64,000 nucleotides of DNA from Ketobacter sp963922875 (GTDB taxonomy: Bacteria; Pseudomonadota; Gammaproteobacteria; Pseudomonadales; Ketobacteraceae): contig CAWUJH010000004.1 in assembly GCA_963922875.1 (NCBI GenBank), forward strand, positions 62,001-126,000, in the 5' to 3' direction. The notes under the pieces are model-generated. The model ran no database searches. It saw nothing but the letters and a program-made list of their open reading frames with translations, and was not told the DNA's origin. Every line of letters starts with the position of its first letter. Position 1 is the stretch's first letter. Made by a program: the position numbers and the translations under genes. Below, in pieces: positions 25,654-34,765 of this stretch.

Positions 25654-26475
25654 TCACGATGCTTTTAGCCAAGCAGTCGGTGTTTGGCCGAAGCGCCCGG
25701 CAAAGGCTCGGGTAAAGGCAGCGGCGCTGCTATAGCCCACCTCATCAGAAACCAGCGCGACAGACTTCCCCTTTTTTAGTAATGACTTAGCCAGACCCAA
25801 GCGCCAGTGACTTAGGTAATCCCCTGGAGTCATGCCTAATGTCTCGCGGAATTTTACGGCAAAGCTGGCCCGTGACATACCGGCTTCACTGGCCAGTTGC
25901 TCTAGCGTCCAGGCTTGCTGTGGTGCTGTATGAATGCAGGTCAAAGCCTTTGCCAGGCGCTGATCCGCGAGACCCGCTAGCAAACCCATTGCGGTTGTAT
26001 TATTTTCCATACTGATGCGTAACAACTGTATGACCAATAATTCACAGATTCGGTCTAATGCAGCTTGGCGACCACAGTCCTCGTTAAAGGCTTCTTCGAA
26101 CAGCAAATCGAGGATGGCAGTCAGATGTGGATTACTGTCGAGCGCTACAGGAATTAATCCGGGCATCACTTGAGCCACAGGATTCTCCAGTCCGTTGCCA
26201 AAATCAATTTCTCCGCAGACGGTAATCACTTCTCCTTCATTAAGAAGCGGAACCAGCCGATGGGTAACTGGTTTCATATAGAATAGCAGGTGCGGAGCGT
26301 GAACAGTCCATGAAGGTTTGGCTGGGGATTCAACCCGTATTACTCCCTGTTTCAATACATGAATATGCCCGTGACCACTTGAGTGATCATAGCTTGTTGT
26401 GACACACAATGGTCCGGTATTGAATACATGAGCTCGCAGTGAGAAACGTTCAAACAAGCTGGCTAATCTGTCCAT
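25654..26475 (-). CDS. AraC-family regulator with cupin_6 domain (copy B)
   Basis: A 273-residue regulator. The N-terminal cupin part includes HGHIHVLKQGVIRVE and HLLFYMKPVTHRLVPLLNEG. The DNA-binding domain (about 170-270) has LEQLASEAGMSRASFAVKF and LVSDEVGYSSAAAFTRAF, ending FGQTPTAWL. It is divergent from the carboxymuconolactone-decarboxylase-type gene across 132 bases, which hold two blocks also preserved upstream of the dead copy at 20583-20705, so control of that divergent gene is likely. Cupin_6 AraC proteins often regulate redox or detoxification genes. Confidence 0.88.
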   Translation of the reverse strand: MDRLASLFERFSLRAHVFNTGPLCVTTSYDHSSGHGHIHVLKQGVIRVESPAKPSWTVHAPHLLFYMKPVTHRLVPLLNEGEVITVCGEIDFGNGLENPVAQVMPGLIPVALDSNPHLTAILDLLFEEAFNEDCGRQAALDRICELLVIQLLRISMENNTTAMGLLAGLADQRLAKALTCIHTAPQQAWTLEQLASEAGMSRASFAVKFRETLGMTPGDYLSHWRLGLAKSLLKKGKSVALVSDEVGYSSAAAFTRAFAGRFGQTPTAWLKAS

Positions 26476-26504
26476 AGGCTACCTACTCGTAAAATTTGGA
26501 TGTT

Positions 26505-26573
26505 ATACTAAATGATAATTAAATACGACAAAAAGACTCTTTTGGTATAAATTATAAGGCTATTATCTTCCTT
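26505..26573. promoter_or_regulatory. AraC-linked divergent control region (copy B)
   Basis: ATACTAAATGATAATT and ATTATCTTCCTT are conserved with copy A at the same 57-base spacing. The region is A+T-rich and lies between the divergent starts at 26475 and 26608. These are the best candidates in the gap for regulator or RNA-polymerase contacts. Confidence 0.55.
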
Positions 26574-26607
26574 GCAATATATACGAACAATTGAAAGGAG
26601 ATTACCC

Positions 26608-27159
26608 ATGTCACGTATAAAAGCCCTTGTAAATCACGAAGTCGACACCGAAACCGCAGCAACGCTCACCGCCATTGGTAAGAAACTGGGAATGGTGCCT
26701 AATCTGTTTTCCACGTTGGCTCATGCACCTGCCGCATTGAATAGCTATCTGAGCTTTAGCGAAAACCTTGGCAAAGGAGAGTTAACCGCCAAGCAGCGGG
26801 AGATCGTTGCCTTGGCTGTTGCCCAGTATAATCAGTGTCAGTATTGCTTGAGCGCTCATAGCCTGATGGGTAAAGGGGCTGGACTTACAGGCGATGATAT
26901 TGCCAAAGCCAGAAATGGCGGTGCCAATGATGCACTTAATCACACAATTGCCGCGTTTGCGCGCGATGTAACTGAATCCCGAGGTGTTATTATGGATGAT
27001 GCGTTCAACGTCTATGTTGGGCAGGGGTTAACTCCAACGCTGATGACAGAAGTCGTCGCCAATGTGGCACTGAACCTGTTTACCAACTACATCAATCACT
27101 TGGCGGATACTGAGATCGATTTTCCTATCGCCGATGTTGAAGTTGTGGTTGACGCATGA
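26608..27159 (+). CDS. Carboxymuconolactone decarboxylase/AhpD-family protein
   Basis: A 183-residue all-helical protein with the AhpD-type redox motif CQYCLSAH in the middle. The preceding KQREIVALAVAQYNQCQYC is the usual CMD signature. Such proteins are alkylhydroperoxidase-like or decarboxylase-like; the CxxCxxxH motif favours a thiol-peroxidase role. The ATG at 26608 has an AAAGGAG seven bases before it and is preferred to a frame beginning at 26572. It is divergent from the AraC gene. A stem-loop follows the stop, then the P460 pseudogene. Confidence 0.87.
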   Translation: MSRIKALVNHEVDTETAATLTAIGKKLGMVPNLFSTLAHAPAALNSYLSFSENLGKGELTAKQREIVALAVAQYNQCQYCLSAHSLMGKGAGLTGDDIAKARNGGANDALNHTIAAFARDVTESRGVIMDDAFNVYVGQGLTPTLMTEVVANVALNLFTNYINHLADTEIDFPIADVEVVVDA

Positions 27160-27185
27160 TTTGTCTGATAGACATTCCAAAGTCG

Positions 27186-27211
27186 CTGTTAACCGGCAAG
27201 TCGGTTAACAG
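27186..27211 (+). other. Stem-loop after the CMD gene
   Basis: Perfect 10-bp arms, CTGTTAACCG and CGGTTAACAG, with a six-base loop, 27 bases after the stop codon. No strong T-tract follows, so termination would be weak. The right arm belongs to a leader also seen before the intact P460 gene. Confidence 0.5.
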
Positions 27212-27234
27212 CAGTTTCAGGCCAGAGATTTAAT

Positions 27235-27615
27235 ACGGTGACTTGCTATATACGGTTACTATAACTGCCCTTTTTAAGGGTTGCTCAAACCTTTCAGTCA
27301 GAGCTTACTGCATACCAGGCAATCGTCGATCCATTCGGTAGTATCAGTTTGCCAAAGAATTATCGGAGTGGATGGACACATATCGGTTCCCTGCCGTGGA
27401 TTTCACGATGTCTATCTGCAAGTAGAAGCCCTGAAACACTACCGTAAAACAGGCAAATTTCCCGATGGTGCAGTGATTGTCAAAGCAGTACGAAAAATTG
27501 AGCAAGACCTTAAAACCGCAGGCCAGGCTCAATGGGCAGGTGATATCAAGATCTGGTTTGGAATGATTAATAACTGCAAAGGCCGGTTTGAGGGCAGCCC
27601 GCATTGTCCCTATGT
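27235..27615 (+). pseudogene. Broken cytochrome P460-type gene (copy B)
   Basis: This region aligns with the intact P460 gene at 20948-21523, from the leader through GFHDVYLQVEALKHYRKTGK, GAVIVKAVRKIEQ and GQAQWAGDIKIWFGM to KGRFEGSPH. The start codon has become ACG (27235-27237). A deletion of about 25 bases removes the region after HIGS and shifts the frame. The C-terminal heme motif CxxCH is absent. A downstream open frame of 130 codons survives, but it is not a complete P460 protein. Confidence 0.82.
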
Positions 27616-27719
27616 CCAGTGGGTAGCGATAGTCATGCCGGAGGGCGGAGAAGAACTTAGCGTATTGGCGTAGTGATGTTAATCTAGTTACCAAGACGCA
27701 ATAGATTATGGCTATTTAA

Positions 27720-27875
27720 CCATTGGGTAAAAAGCCATTCCTTGATGGGGGAGGGCAGCGGTTGTTTGAATCAGCAGTGATTTGCGAGTACCTGGAAGAA
27801 ACCTATCCTCACACTCTCGACCCTGAAAACTTTTTGGAGCGGGCAAGTTATTTAGATAGATCTCAGTATCATTAG
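27720..27875 (+). pseudogene. Fragment of a GST-family gene
   Basis: An open stretch reads PLGKKPFLDGGGQRLFESAV and then ICEYLEETYPHTLDPENFLE, closely matching residues of the intact GST at 24421-25089 (PLGKTPVLLVDDTPVFESAV; ICEYLEEIYRP). It has no start, no active-site cysteine region and no helical domain, and it ends at a TAG. It is an internal gene fragment. Confidence 0.75.
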
Positions 27876-27953
27876 TGACATGACTATCCCTTAACGCAAA
27901 ACCAGCTGCCAATTGATTATCGTCGATAAAGTGCAAAGCGAGTGCCTCTTAGA

Positions 27954-27983
27954 TTGATATTGGTTTCGGGGGCAATATATAAT
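27954..27983 (+). promoter_or_regulatory. Probable promoter of the acyltransferase/SGNH gene
   Basis: TTGATA (27954-27959) and TATAAT (27978-27983) with an 18-bp spacer, 74 bases before the start codon. A good match to the sigma-70 consensus. Confidence 0.6.
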
Positions 27984-28057
27984 CGCCCGAATTAAAATCG
28001 TAGTACCTAACCGCTAGAACTTAGCATGTAGAGGATAGGAAGCAGGCAACAAGCATT

Positions 28058-30070
28058 ATGGATTACAGGCGAGAGATAGACGGTCTTAGGGCAATAGCTG
28101 TGTTGCCAGTTATACTTTTTCATGCTGGTTTTCAGACCTTCAGCGGCGGCTTTGTTGGCGTGGATGTGTTCTTCGTAATTAGTGGCTATTTGATTACGAC
28201 GATCATTTTGGCTGAGCTCGAGCAAGGTAAGTTTTCAATCGCTAATTTCTATGAACGGCGTGCGAGGCGTATTCTCCCAGCTTTGTTTCTCGTAATGCTT
28301 GTTTGTATCCCGTTTGCTTGGTTTTGGCTTCTGCCAAGCGATATGGAAGACTTCTCCGATAGTCTAGTGGCCGTCTCCATGTTTTTATCCAATATTCTAT
28401 TTTGGAGTGAGAGTGGTTACTTTGATACAGCAGCAGAACTTAAACCTCTATTGCATACTTGGAGCTTGGCTGTCGAGGAACAGTATTATGTGTTGTTTCC
28501 GCTTTTTCTAATGCTGCTATGGAGATTAGGGGCTCGGTGGATATTGCTATTGCTAGGGGCTGTGTTTGTCACTAGCCTTGCCGTTGCACAATGGGCAGCT
28601 TACGCAAAGCCAATTATGGCCTTCTACCTTTTGCCGACACGTGGATGGGAATTACTTATTGGTGCATTTGCTGCATTTTACTTGTCCAAAGATAATCGCA
28701 TAGAATTTAGTAAAGGATTAAGTGAGACAGGTGGATGGGTCGGTGTCGCTTTTATTTTTTATGCAATTTTTGGCTACAGTAAAACAACGCCTTTCCCTGG
28801 CTTTTATGCTCTAGTTCCGACAGTAGGTGCGGTTCTGGTTATCTTGTTTGCCACTCAACAGACTACAGTGGGAAAGTTTGTAGGCAACAAAGGATTTGTG
28901 GGCGTAGGTTTAATAAGTTACAGTGCCTATCTCTGGCATCAGCCGTTGTTCGCATTTGCTAGGCATCGAAGTCTCGTTGAGCCTAGTCAGATTGAATTGT
29001 TATTGCTGTCTGCGCTCGCTCTGGTATTGGCCTTTTTTAGTTGGAAGTTTATTGAAAGACCGTTCAGGAATAGGGGTAGATTTAAGCGGCGGTCTATCTT
29101 TTTTGCTTCTGTTGTTTGCAGCCTTTTATTTATCACTTTTGGTAAAATTGGCCATGATACTGATGGATACAAAGAGCGATTTGATTTGGCTTTCTTTGCA
29201 AAAATTCCTGATAAAAGAATTTTCGAGGAGCAAGTTAAGGATTGCTGGCAGATTGTGGAAAGAACGCCGTCTGTCAATTATTCTTGTTCGTTAGGGGACA
29301 AGTCTGGCCCAACAACATTTGCGCTTTTGGGTGACAGTCACGCAGGTAGCTTGCTTTATGTTCTAAGTGAACAAGCACAGAAATTTAATGTGCAAGGTCG
29401 AAATTATTCTTACCGAAGTTGCCCGCCTTTTAGAACAGCATTACCTGTAACCGAAGGGAGTGGTGACAAGACTTGCTCCGCATTACGTAAAGATTTTTTT
29501 AGGACTTTAGATAGTAATCCGTCTTTGATACCTGACACAATTATTGTAAGTGCTCGGTGGGCTCTTCTTATGAACAGGACGACGTTCAATAACGGTGAGG
29601 GAGGTATTGAATCTGGAGAGCCTTGGGTTTGGAATTTGCCATCCATAGACAACGATTACTCAGTGAGTATGCGTTCAGAAATTGTCGATTCGATTGAGAA
29701 AATCATTGAAGCTGGAAAGATTGTTATTTTGATTTATCCTATCCCTGAGATGGGGTGGGATGTTTCAAGAGTTTTAGCAAAACATCTTCTTCTCGAAGAC
29801 AGCGTTTCAGAACGGGCTGTATCTGTTTCTTATTCGAATTTTCTTGATCGCAACAAGAGCGCTATTGATGCCTTAGATTCCATCAAGGATAGTCAGCGTC
29901 TTATTCGCGTAAGACCAGATAAAATTTTATGTGATACTTATGTTGCGAATCGTTGTGTCGCCCATTTAAAGGGAGAGGCTTTATATGTTGACAATAATCA
30001 CTTAAGTAATGCTGGGGCTGAGCTTATACTGCAAGATGTTTTTAAGTCGGTGCCAAGAACAATAAAGTGA
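28058..30070 (+). CDS. Acyltransferase-3 protein with C-terminal SGNH domain (OafA type)
   Basis: A 670-residue protein. The acyltransferase-3 membrane domain covers about residues 1-345, with YRREIDGLRAIAVLPV, GGFVGVDVFFVISGYLI, FYERRARRILPAL and LLHTWSLAVEEQYYV. A periplasmic SGNH domain follows with block I FALLGDSHAGSL (about 423) and the closing DNNHLSNAGAEL (Asp/His). This is the standard architecture of O-antigen or exopolysaccharide O-acetylases such as OafA. It shares the N-terminal design, but not the C-terminal domain type, with 22085-24166. A degraded copy of its 3' end lies at 21556-21835. Confidence 0.88.
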   Translation: MDYRREIDGLRAIAVLPVILFHAGFQTFSGGFVGVDVFFVISGYLITTIILAELEQGKFSIANFYERRARRILPALFLVMLVCIPFAWFWLLPSDMEDFSDSLVAVSMFLSNILFWSESGYFDTAAELKPLLHTWSLAVEEQYYVLFPLFLMLLWRLGARWILLLLGAVFVTSLAVAQWAAYAKPIMAFYLLPTRGWELLIGAFAAFYLSKDNRIEFSKGLSETGGWVGVAFIFYAIFGYSKTTPFPGFYALVPTVGAVLVILFATQQTTVGKFVGNKGFVGVGLISYSAYLWHQPLFAFARHRSLVEPSQIELLLLSALALVLAFFSWKFIERPFRNRGRFKRRSIFFASVVCSLLFITFGKIGHDTDGYKERFDLAFFAKIPDKRIFEEQVKDCWQIVERTPSVNYSCSLGDKSGPTTFALLGDSHAGSLLYVLSEQAQKFNVQGRNYSYRSCPPFRTALPVTEGSGDKTCSALRKDFFRTLDSNPSLIPDTIIVSARWALLMNRTTFNNGEGGIESGEPWVWNLPSIDNDYSVSMRSEIVDSIEKIIEAGKIVILIYPIPEMGWDVSRVLAKHLLLEDSVSERAVSVSYSNFLDRNKSAIDALDSIKDSQRLIRVRPDKILCDTYVANRCVAHLKGEALYVDNNHLSNAGAELILQDVFKSVPRTIK

Positions 30071-30225
30071 AACGGTGAAGGTACAGTTCCGCTTTAAACG
30101 GTCTAAATACTTGTATTGATTGGCTGTTTATTGTGTCAATGTTAAAAGATGGTGGTCTACCGTATTCAACTTCACTCTGGTTTCGTCCTCCTCACCATTA
30201 CGCCGGGCGAATAACGTTCTTCTCA

Positions 30226-31137
30226 TTAGTTAACTTCGATGACTTTCTTGTTTTCCTCTATCCAATCAATCACATAATCTGCAACTTCAGTCCAACCTTC
30301 TTGCTTGATAATAAAGTGCGTTCTTTCTGCAAATTTTTTGTAGTCTGTAATCCCAGGGCTATTTTCATATTTGGAAAAATTCGAATAAGTCAGCCCGGCA
30401 GGTATGGTGTGATCGTTGCCACCAGCAATAAGTAACAATGGTTGTCTGGCGATTCTGGGTTTTATTTTGGCGGTAGTCGTTAGGGTTGAGCGACCTACTC
30501 TGCGGGATTCCGGCACAGCAAACTCAGCGTAAGCCTGTTGTTGGGCTTCCAGTGGCCACCCATTGACAAAACCAAATTGAAACTGCTTAAAGGTAAGTTT
30601 TGTCGGTTTTTCTGCCTTTAATAATGGATTTAAGTGGGGAAGGTTGGCTTTTAAAAAGGCGGGTGCCGTAGAGATAACGCCTTGAGGCGGTGCAGAATCA
30701 ATAGCTACAGCACCAGCGACGATCCCTTCACCTAACAATAGTTGTGCGATCAGGCCTCCCATTGAATGACCGATTAGAATGGGTGGCTCGTCCAGAGTAG
30801 CAATATAATCTCGATAGTATTGGAGCAAATCAGATAGGGTTAAGGTGCCGAGGGATGCGCTGGGGTGGATCGCGTTTTGTTCGATCACCGAAGTTTCGTG
30901 ATAGGGCCAAGGGGGATTGTAGGTTGTAAATCCCTGCGCTTGAAAATAAGGTTCCCAATCCTCCCAGGATTTAGGCGTTAAGTACATGCCGTGTATGAAT
31001 AAAATTGTTTTTGATTCGCCGATTGTAGCGAATTCTGGCAAGCGGGGACCTTTAACTTCCTGTACATCGCCGTAACAGGCTACTAGTAAAATGCTGATTG
31101 TTAATAGTAGAATTTTCTTGCAGTACGAAATTAACAT
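30226..31137 (-). CDS. Alpha/beta-hydrolase lipoprotein
   Basis: A 303-residue predicted lipoprotein: signal peptide ending LVAC with Cys21 the lipidated residue. The mature part is an alpha/beta hydrolase with the oxyanion-loop motif FIHGMYLTPKSWEDW, the nucleophile elbow GHSMGG, the acid in AGGNDHTIPA and the histidine in FAERTHFIIKQEGW. It may be an esterase or lipase-like enzyme anchored to a membrane; the substrate is unknown. The gene stands alone on the minus strand between an acyltransferase and a sigma factor. Confidence 0.83.
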   Translation of the reverse strand: MLISYCKKILLLTISILLVACYGDVQEVKGPRLPEFATIGESKTILFIHGMYLTPKSWEDWEPYFQAQGFTTYNPPWPYHETSVIEQNAIHPSASLGTLTLSDLLQYYRDYIATLDEPPILIGHSMGGLIAQLLLGEGIVAGAVAIDSAPPQGVISTAPAFLKANLPHLNPLLKAEKPTKLTFKQFQFGFVNGWPLEAQQQAYAEFAVPESRRVGRSTLTTTAKIKPRIARQPLLLIAGGNDHTIPAGLTYSNFSKYENSPGITDYKKFAERTHFIIKQEGWTEVADYVIDWIEENKKVIEVN

Positions 31138-31268
31138 AAACTTTCCTTTTGCTGAGAGGTTTTACTATAAGAGGCAAAAGATCACGAAAAGGATTCAAGA
31201 TAAAATTAAAATTTGTTAAGCCTTTGAGCTGATAAATTAATCACTCCTACATCTAAGGTGTAATTTAT

Positions 31269-31790
31269 ATGTCCCTAAAGAACTTAGATCAGAATTTGAT
31301 TCTGGCGGCTCAGGTTGGCGATCGTGACGCATTAGAACAGCTGTTGGTGTTAACTCAACCAGATATACGTCAGTATGCTAAGCAGCATTGTGTGATCAGC
31401 GATGTTGATGATGCCGTACAAGAAGTTTTGATTATATTGGCCAGGCGGCTGGAGACATTGAAAATTTTGGCGGCGTTCTCCAGCTGGCTATTTAAAACGG
31501 TGCAACGGGAATGTCGGCGCTTGGGGAGAATAACATTAAATTATGACCCTTTCGATGAAACTGAGTTGGAAGCGTGGTTGCACTCCAAGTCCAAAGATGA
31601 ATTGTTATATGAGTTGGTGGATGCCGTTGATCGCTTGGCTCCAGACTATCGCGAGGTAATTATACTGAAGGATTTCCAGCAATTTGCTAACCGTGAAATA
31701 GCCACCCAAATGGGTATCAGCGTCGCGGCGGTTAAGAGCCGATTACATCGAGCGAGGTCTATGGTTCGTTCATTGCTATTAAATAGTTAA
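31269..31790 (+). CDS. ECF-type RNA polymerase sigma factor
   Basis: A 173-residue sigma factor. Region 2 lies at about residues 22-85 (DIRQYAKQHCVISDVDDAVQEVLIILARR). Region 4 lies at about 120-170 (LAPDYREVIILKDFQQFANREIATQMGISVAAVKSRLHRARS). No anti-sigma gene is adjacent: downstream is a 263-base gap and then an opposite-strand Bax inhibitor gene. Its signal and targets are unknown. Confidence 0.87.
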   Translation: MSLKNLDQNLILAAQVGDRDALEQLLVLTQPDIRQYAKQHCVISDVDDAVQEVLIILARRLETLKILAAFSSWLFKTVQRECRRLGRITLNYDPFDETELEAWLHSKSKDELLYELVDAVDRLAPDYREVIILKDFQQFANREIATQMGISVAAVKSRLHRARSMVRSLLLNS

Positions 31791-32053
31791 GTGTAATACC
31801 CCCATTATTAACCGCAGTTAAAAGTAGAGGGTTAAGCTGCGCTAGTATGGCATTGATCCGGCTAAATCCCGGCTGTCTGAGGAAAGGTCTTAAGCCGAGG
31901 CCTGCAGCGCTTGATTCGCTTGCAGGCTCAGTTGATGGGCCAAACCTTCCGGCAACGTCAGCGCCCTGGATAAATTACCGAGGGTGGCTGGGTTACTTGC
32001 TAGCCTGGCCAATAGCACTCCATAGTGCATTAACGATGTTTGAGAAGTTAATA

Positions 32054-32725
32054 CTAATCATCGCCACTCATAAATCCCAAGAGGTGCAGCAGGCTGGTGA
32101 ACAAATTGAAAATAGAGACAAACAAGGTCACCGTCGCCATCACGTAATTGGTTTCACCACCGTTTATTATGTTGCTGGTTTCATACAGAATTAGACCGGA
32201 CATCAGCAACACAAACATGGCTGATACAGTCAGGGACAGCGCGGGCATTTCCATAAAGACTGCGGCCAAGCCCGCCAAAAAACCCACCATGATACCGACG
32301 AAAAGAAAATTTCTTAGGAAGCTGAAGTCTTTCTTGCTGTTTAGAGCATAGAAAGAAAGACCGAGAAAAATAGTCGCGGTGCCGGCCATCGCCGTCATAA
32401 TCACTTGACCACCGTTGGGTAAGCTAAGGTAACTGTTGAGGATAGGCCCCAGGGTGTAACCCATAAAACCGGTCAAGGCGAACACACACAACAATCCGGT
32501 GTCGGTATGTCTGAACTTAGTGGTCAGAAACAACAAACCAAAGTAGCCCACCAGGGTAATAATCAACCCCGGATGGGGTAAATTCAGCGCCATCGATATA
32601 CCGGCGGTGACCGCGCTGAACATCAGGGTCATCGACAGCAGGATGTAGGTGTTACGCAGCACCTTATTGGTCCGAGTAACTGAAGTTACCACATCGCCTT
32701 GTGAGCGAATTGTTTCAGTAGCCAT
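32054..32725 (-). CDS. Bax inhibitor-1/YccA family membrane protein
   Basis: A 223-residue protein with seven predicted transmembrane helices. The N terminus NKVLRNTYILLSMTLMFSAV, the central GYTLGPILNSYLSL and the closing LFVSIFNLFTSLLHLLGF are characteristic of the YccA/TMBIM family. In E. coli YccA modulates the FtsH protease; other members act as calcium leak channels. The length is standard. It is a single gene. Confidence 0.9.
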   Translation of the reverse strand: MATETIRSQGDVVTSVTRTNKVLRNTYILLSMTLMFSAVTAGISMALNLPHPGLIITLVGYFGLLFLTTKFRHTDTGLLCVFALTGFMGYTLGPILNSYLSLPNGGQVIMTAMAGTATIFLGLSFYALNSKKDFSFLRNFLFVGIMVGFLAGLAAVFMEMPALSLTVSAMFVLLMSGLILYETSNIINGGETNYVMATVTLFVSIFNLFTSLLHLLGFMSGDD

Positions 32726-32831
32726 AAAGTATTCCTTTATATTCCATTTATCATCGGTTTAAGGGTAATACCCTCATTAGTTAAAGAAAAATCGAAAGAT
32801 ACGTCTTAATCATCAGGTTTTATCGATGTTT

Positions 32832-33737
32832 TCAATCATCAAAGAGTGCGCGACGTGCGCTGTCGCAGATAGCCGTCACAGCGGGATGCCTGACTTTACG
32901 TTCTGCCGAAATCGCATAGTACTTTTGTTTGATGCCATCGAGCCTGCCAATCACTCGCAGGTTATAGTTCCTACAAACTTCTTCCTCAATAGAAGATGAC
33001 ATAAAAAAGACCCCCAGGCCTGTTTTACCGAAGCACTTCATAAGAGCGCTATCGTCGAATTGTCCACAGATCAACGGGTTTATATTGTTTTTCTGAAACC
33101 ATCGATCCAGAAGATTGCGGATCTCATACTGCGGGGTTGGCAATAGTACTGGAGCATTGTGCAAGGATTGGGGAAAATTCCTTTTATAGGCTTTCGCCAG
33201 TTTCGGTGCAGCAAAGCAACTGACATAACTTTCGCCCAATAAGTGATTATAAGCCTTTATGCTCACGGAACCGGTCACTGGGGTATCACTTAAAACGATA
33301 TCAACTTTGTGAATGGCCAGATCCGCCAGCATGGCTTCGATGGGACCTTCGCGACTGGTTAGGCTGATATCATGAGCCAGATTCAAGGCGGGCTCAATGA
33401 TTTTATAGACGATGGTTTTCGGCAAGGCACTGGCCGCACCCACAATAAAATCCGCTGGCCCCACTGCAGGAGCACCGCGCAGCACATCATTCAACTCTTG
33501 CCCTAACTCGAAAATGTCATCGGCATAGCGCAATACCAAGCGGCCGGTTTCCGTCAGCTTCAACCCCCTGCCGACCTTATCGAACAGCGCACTGCCAATC
33601 CTCTCTTCAAGCAGTGACAGCTGGCCGCTGATGGTTTGCGGAGTGATATGTAAACATTTGCTGGCTTCGGCGATGCTGCCCTGGTGGGCAACCATCCAAA
33701 AATAATGTAAGTGCTTATAGTTCAGGGTATCCGCCAT
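32832..33737 (-). CDS. nhaR: LysR-family regulator NhaR
   Basis: A 301-residue LysR-type protein. The N terminus NYKHLHYFWMVAHQGSIAEA with HITPQTISGQLSLLEERIG is typical of NhaR, which activates the Na+/H+ antiporter gene nhaA in E. coli in response to sodium. The substrate-binding domain keeps NhaR features such as KVDIVLSDTPV, GQFDDSALMKCFG and ISAERKVRHPAV. No nhaA lies in this window. It is divergent from the RaiA/HPF-like gene across 152 bases, a possible regulatory target. Confidence 0.85.
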   Translation of the reverse strand: MADTLNYKHLHYFWMVAHQGSIAEASKCLHITPQTISGQLSLLEERIGSALFDKVGRGLKLTETGRLVLRYADDIFELGQELNDVLRGAPAVGPADFIVGAASALPKTIVYKIIEPALNLAHDISLTSREGPIEAMLADLAIHKVDIVLSDTPVTGSVSIKAYNHLLGESYVSCFAAPKLAKAYKRNFPQSLHNAPVLLPTPQYEIRNLLDRWFQKNNINPLICGQFDDSALMKCFGKTGLGVFFMSSSIEEEVCRNYNLRVIGRLDGIKQKYYAISAERKVRHPAVTAICDSARRALFDD

Positions 33738-33889
33738 TTGGAGCGCCTCCTGCGCCTTGCAATACTTCGGTTTTATTGATGTTTGATCTAAACAATAAAC
33801 GAATTTTCCTTATTGTTACAGCCTGATAGCTTGAGGGGACGTTGCTAGCGAGTGACAGATCAATTCAACCCGAAAAAAGAGGATGAGTT

Positions 33890-34258
33890 ATGTTGATAAA
33901 AATACACACGCAAGGTTTTACCCTGTCGAATGCGATTAACGTCTATGTAGATGAAAAAATCAGATTAGCCTTGGGCTTATATCGAGGCAAGATCCAACGG
34001 GCTGATGTGTATTTGACGGATGTTAATGGCCCCAAAGGAGGCAAAGACATGCAGTGCAAAATCAATATCAAGGCGGATGGCCAACCGGCTGTATTTGCAG
34101 AATATACCGCCGAAAACCTCTATGATTCCATCAGTGGTTGCTCCCAGAGAATCAAACGTGCTGTTAAGCGTCGCTTCGCTCGATTGTTACAGCAGCGCCA
34201 TGTGGGCACCAAAAAGCTTATTGTCGACCAGGGAGACAAGCTCCAATCAGCGGGTTAG
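33890..34258 (+). CDS. HPF/RaiA-family ribosome-associated protein
   Basis: A 122-residue protein with the short HPF/RaiA beta-alpha fold: MLIKIHTQGFTLSNAINVYV, then KIQRADVYLTDVNGPKGGKD and ISGCSQRIKRAVKRR, a basic helix for 16S rRNA contact. Family members silence ribosomes in stationary phase or under stress. The C-terminal tail is short, unlike long-form HPF. An AAAGAGGATG ribosome-binding site precedes the ATG. It is divergent from nhaR. Confidence 0.85.
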   Translation: MLIKIHTQGFTLSNAINVYVDEKIRLALGLYRGKIQRADVYLTDVNGPKGGKDMQCKINIKADGQPAVFAEYTAENLYDSISGCSQRIKRAVKRRFARLLQQRHVGTKKLIVDQGDKLQSAG

Positions 34259-34765
34259 CGCAAGCTCAGGAGCAATGAGGCACTGGCCATAGTTGGCCTT
34301 AGACAGACATGGTTAGCTATGATCAGTTTACTTATTCCTACTATTTCCATTTTTCCAAATGACCTGATGTCTGGACTTACCTTGACCGCCAGTCTGCCAA
34401 CCCAAAATTAGAAGTGGCCACATGAGTTTGGCTATCGCCGCATCACCATCGAGCGCCTACTGCGGGAATCCTATCAGCTAAGCGATGAGCGCATTGGGAG
34501 CTGCGGTCGCATGAGCATAAAGTCAGCCTAGGGCAAACCTACAGCCTGTTGAGAAGGCTTTATTTTGGTTCATCCTTTCAGGAAGGGTAACGGCGGAATT
34601 GCGCGCTTGGTGGCAACAGTAATCGCGGTCAGGCAGATAAGCCAGAATATGGTATACCTTAGGTATTAAGCCGGCGGTTCGATACTTCCTGGGTATTGAG
34701 GACATCTGCCCTGATAAAGGCTATATTAAAACGAAGAGATAACCTTAATTTAGCGCGAAGAGTCA
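34259..34765. other. Gene-poor region with possible mobile-element remnant
   Basis: 507 bases with no intact gene. On the plus strand, near 34419-34500, a stretch reads WPHEFGYRRITIERLLRESY, which resembles the GYRRI motif of IS3-type transposases, but the similarity is short and no flanking repeats were found. A minus-strand frame of 60 codons (34523-34705) has no recognised relative. Confidence 0.35.

Noticed and set aside
27281..27673. Intact 130-residue protein
   Set aside because: Alignment with the P460 gene shows a lost start codon, a deletion and no heme motif; it is a pseudogene.
34419..34500. IS3-type insertion sequence
   Set aside because: Only a short GYRRI-like stretch; no terminal inverted repeats, no target duplication and no DDE residues.
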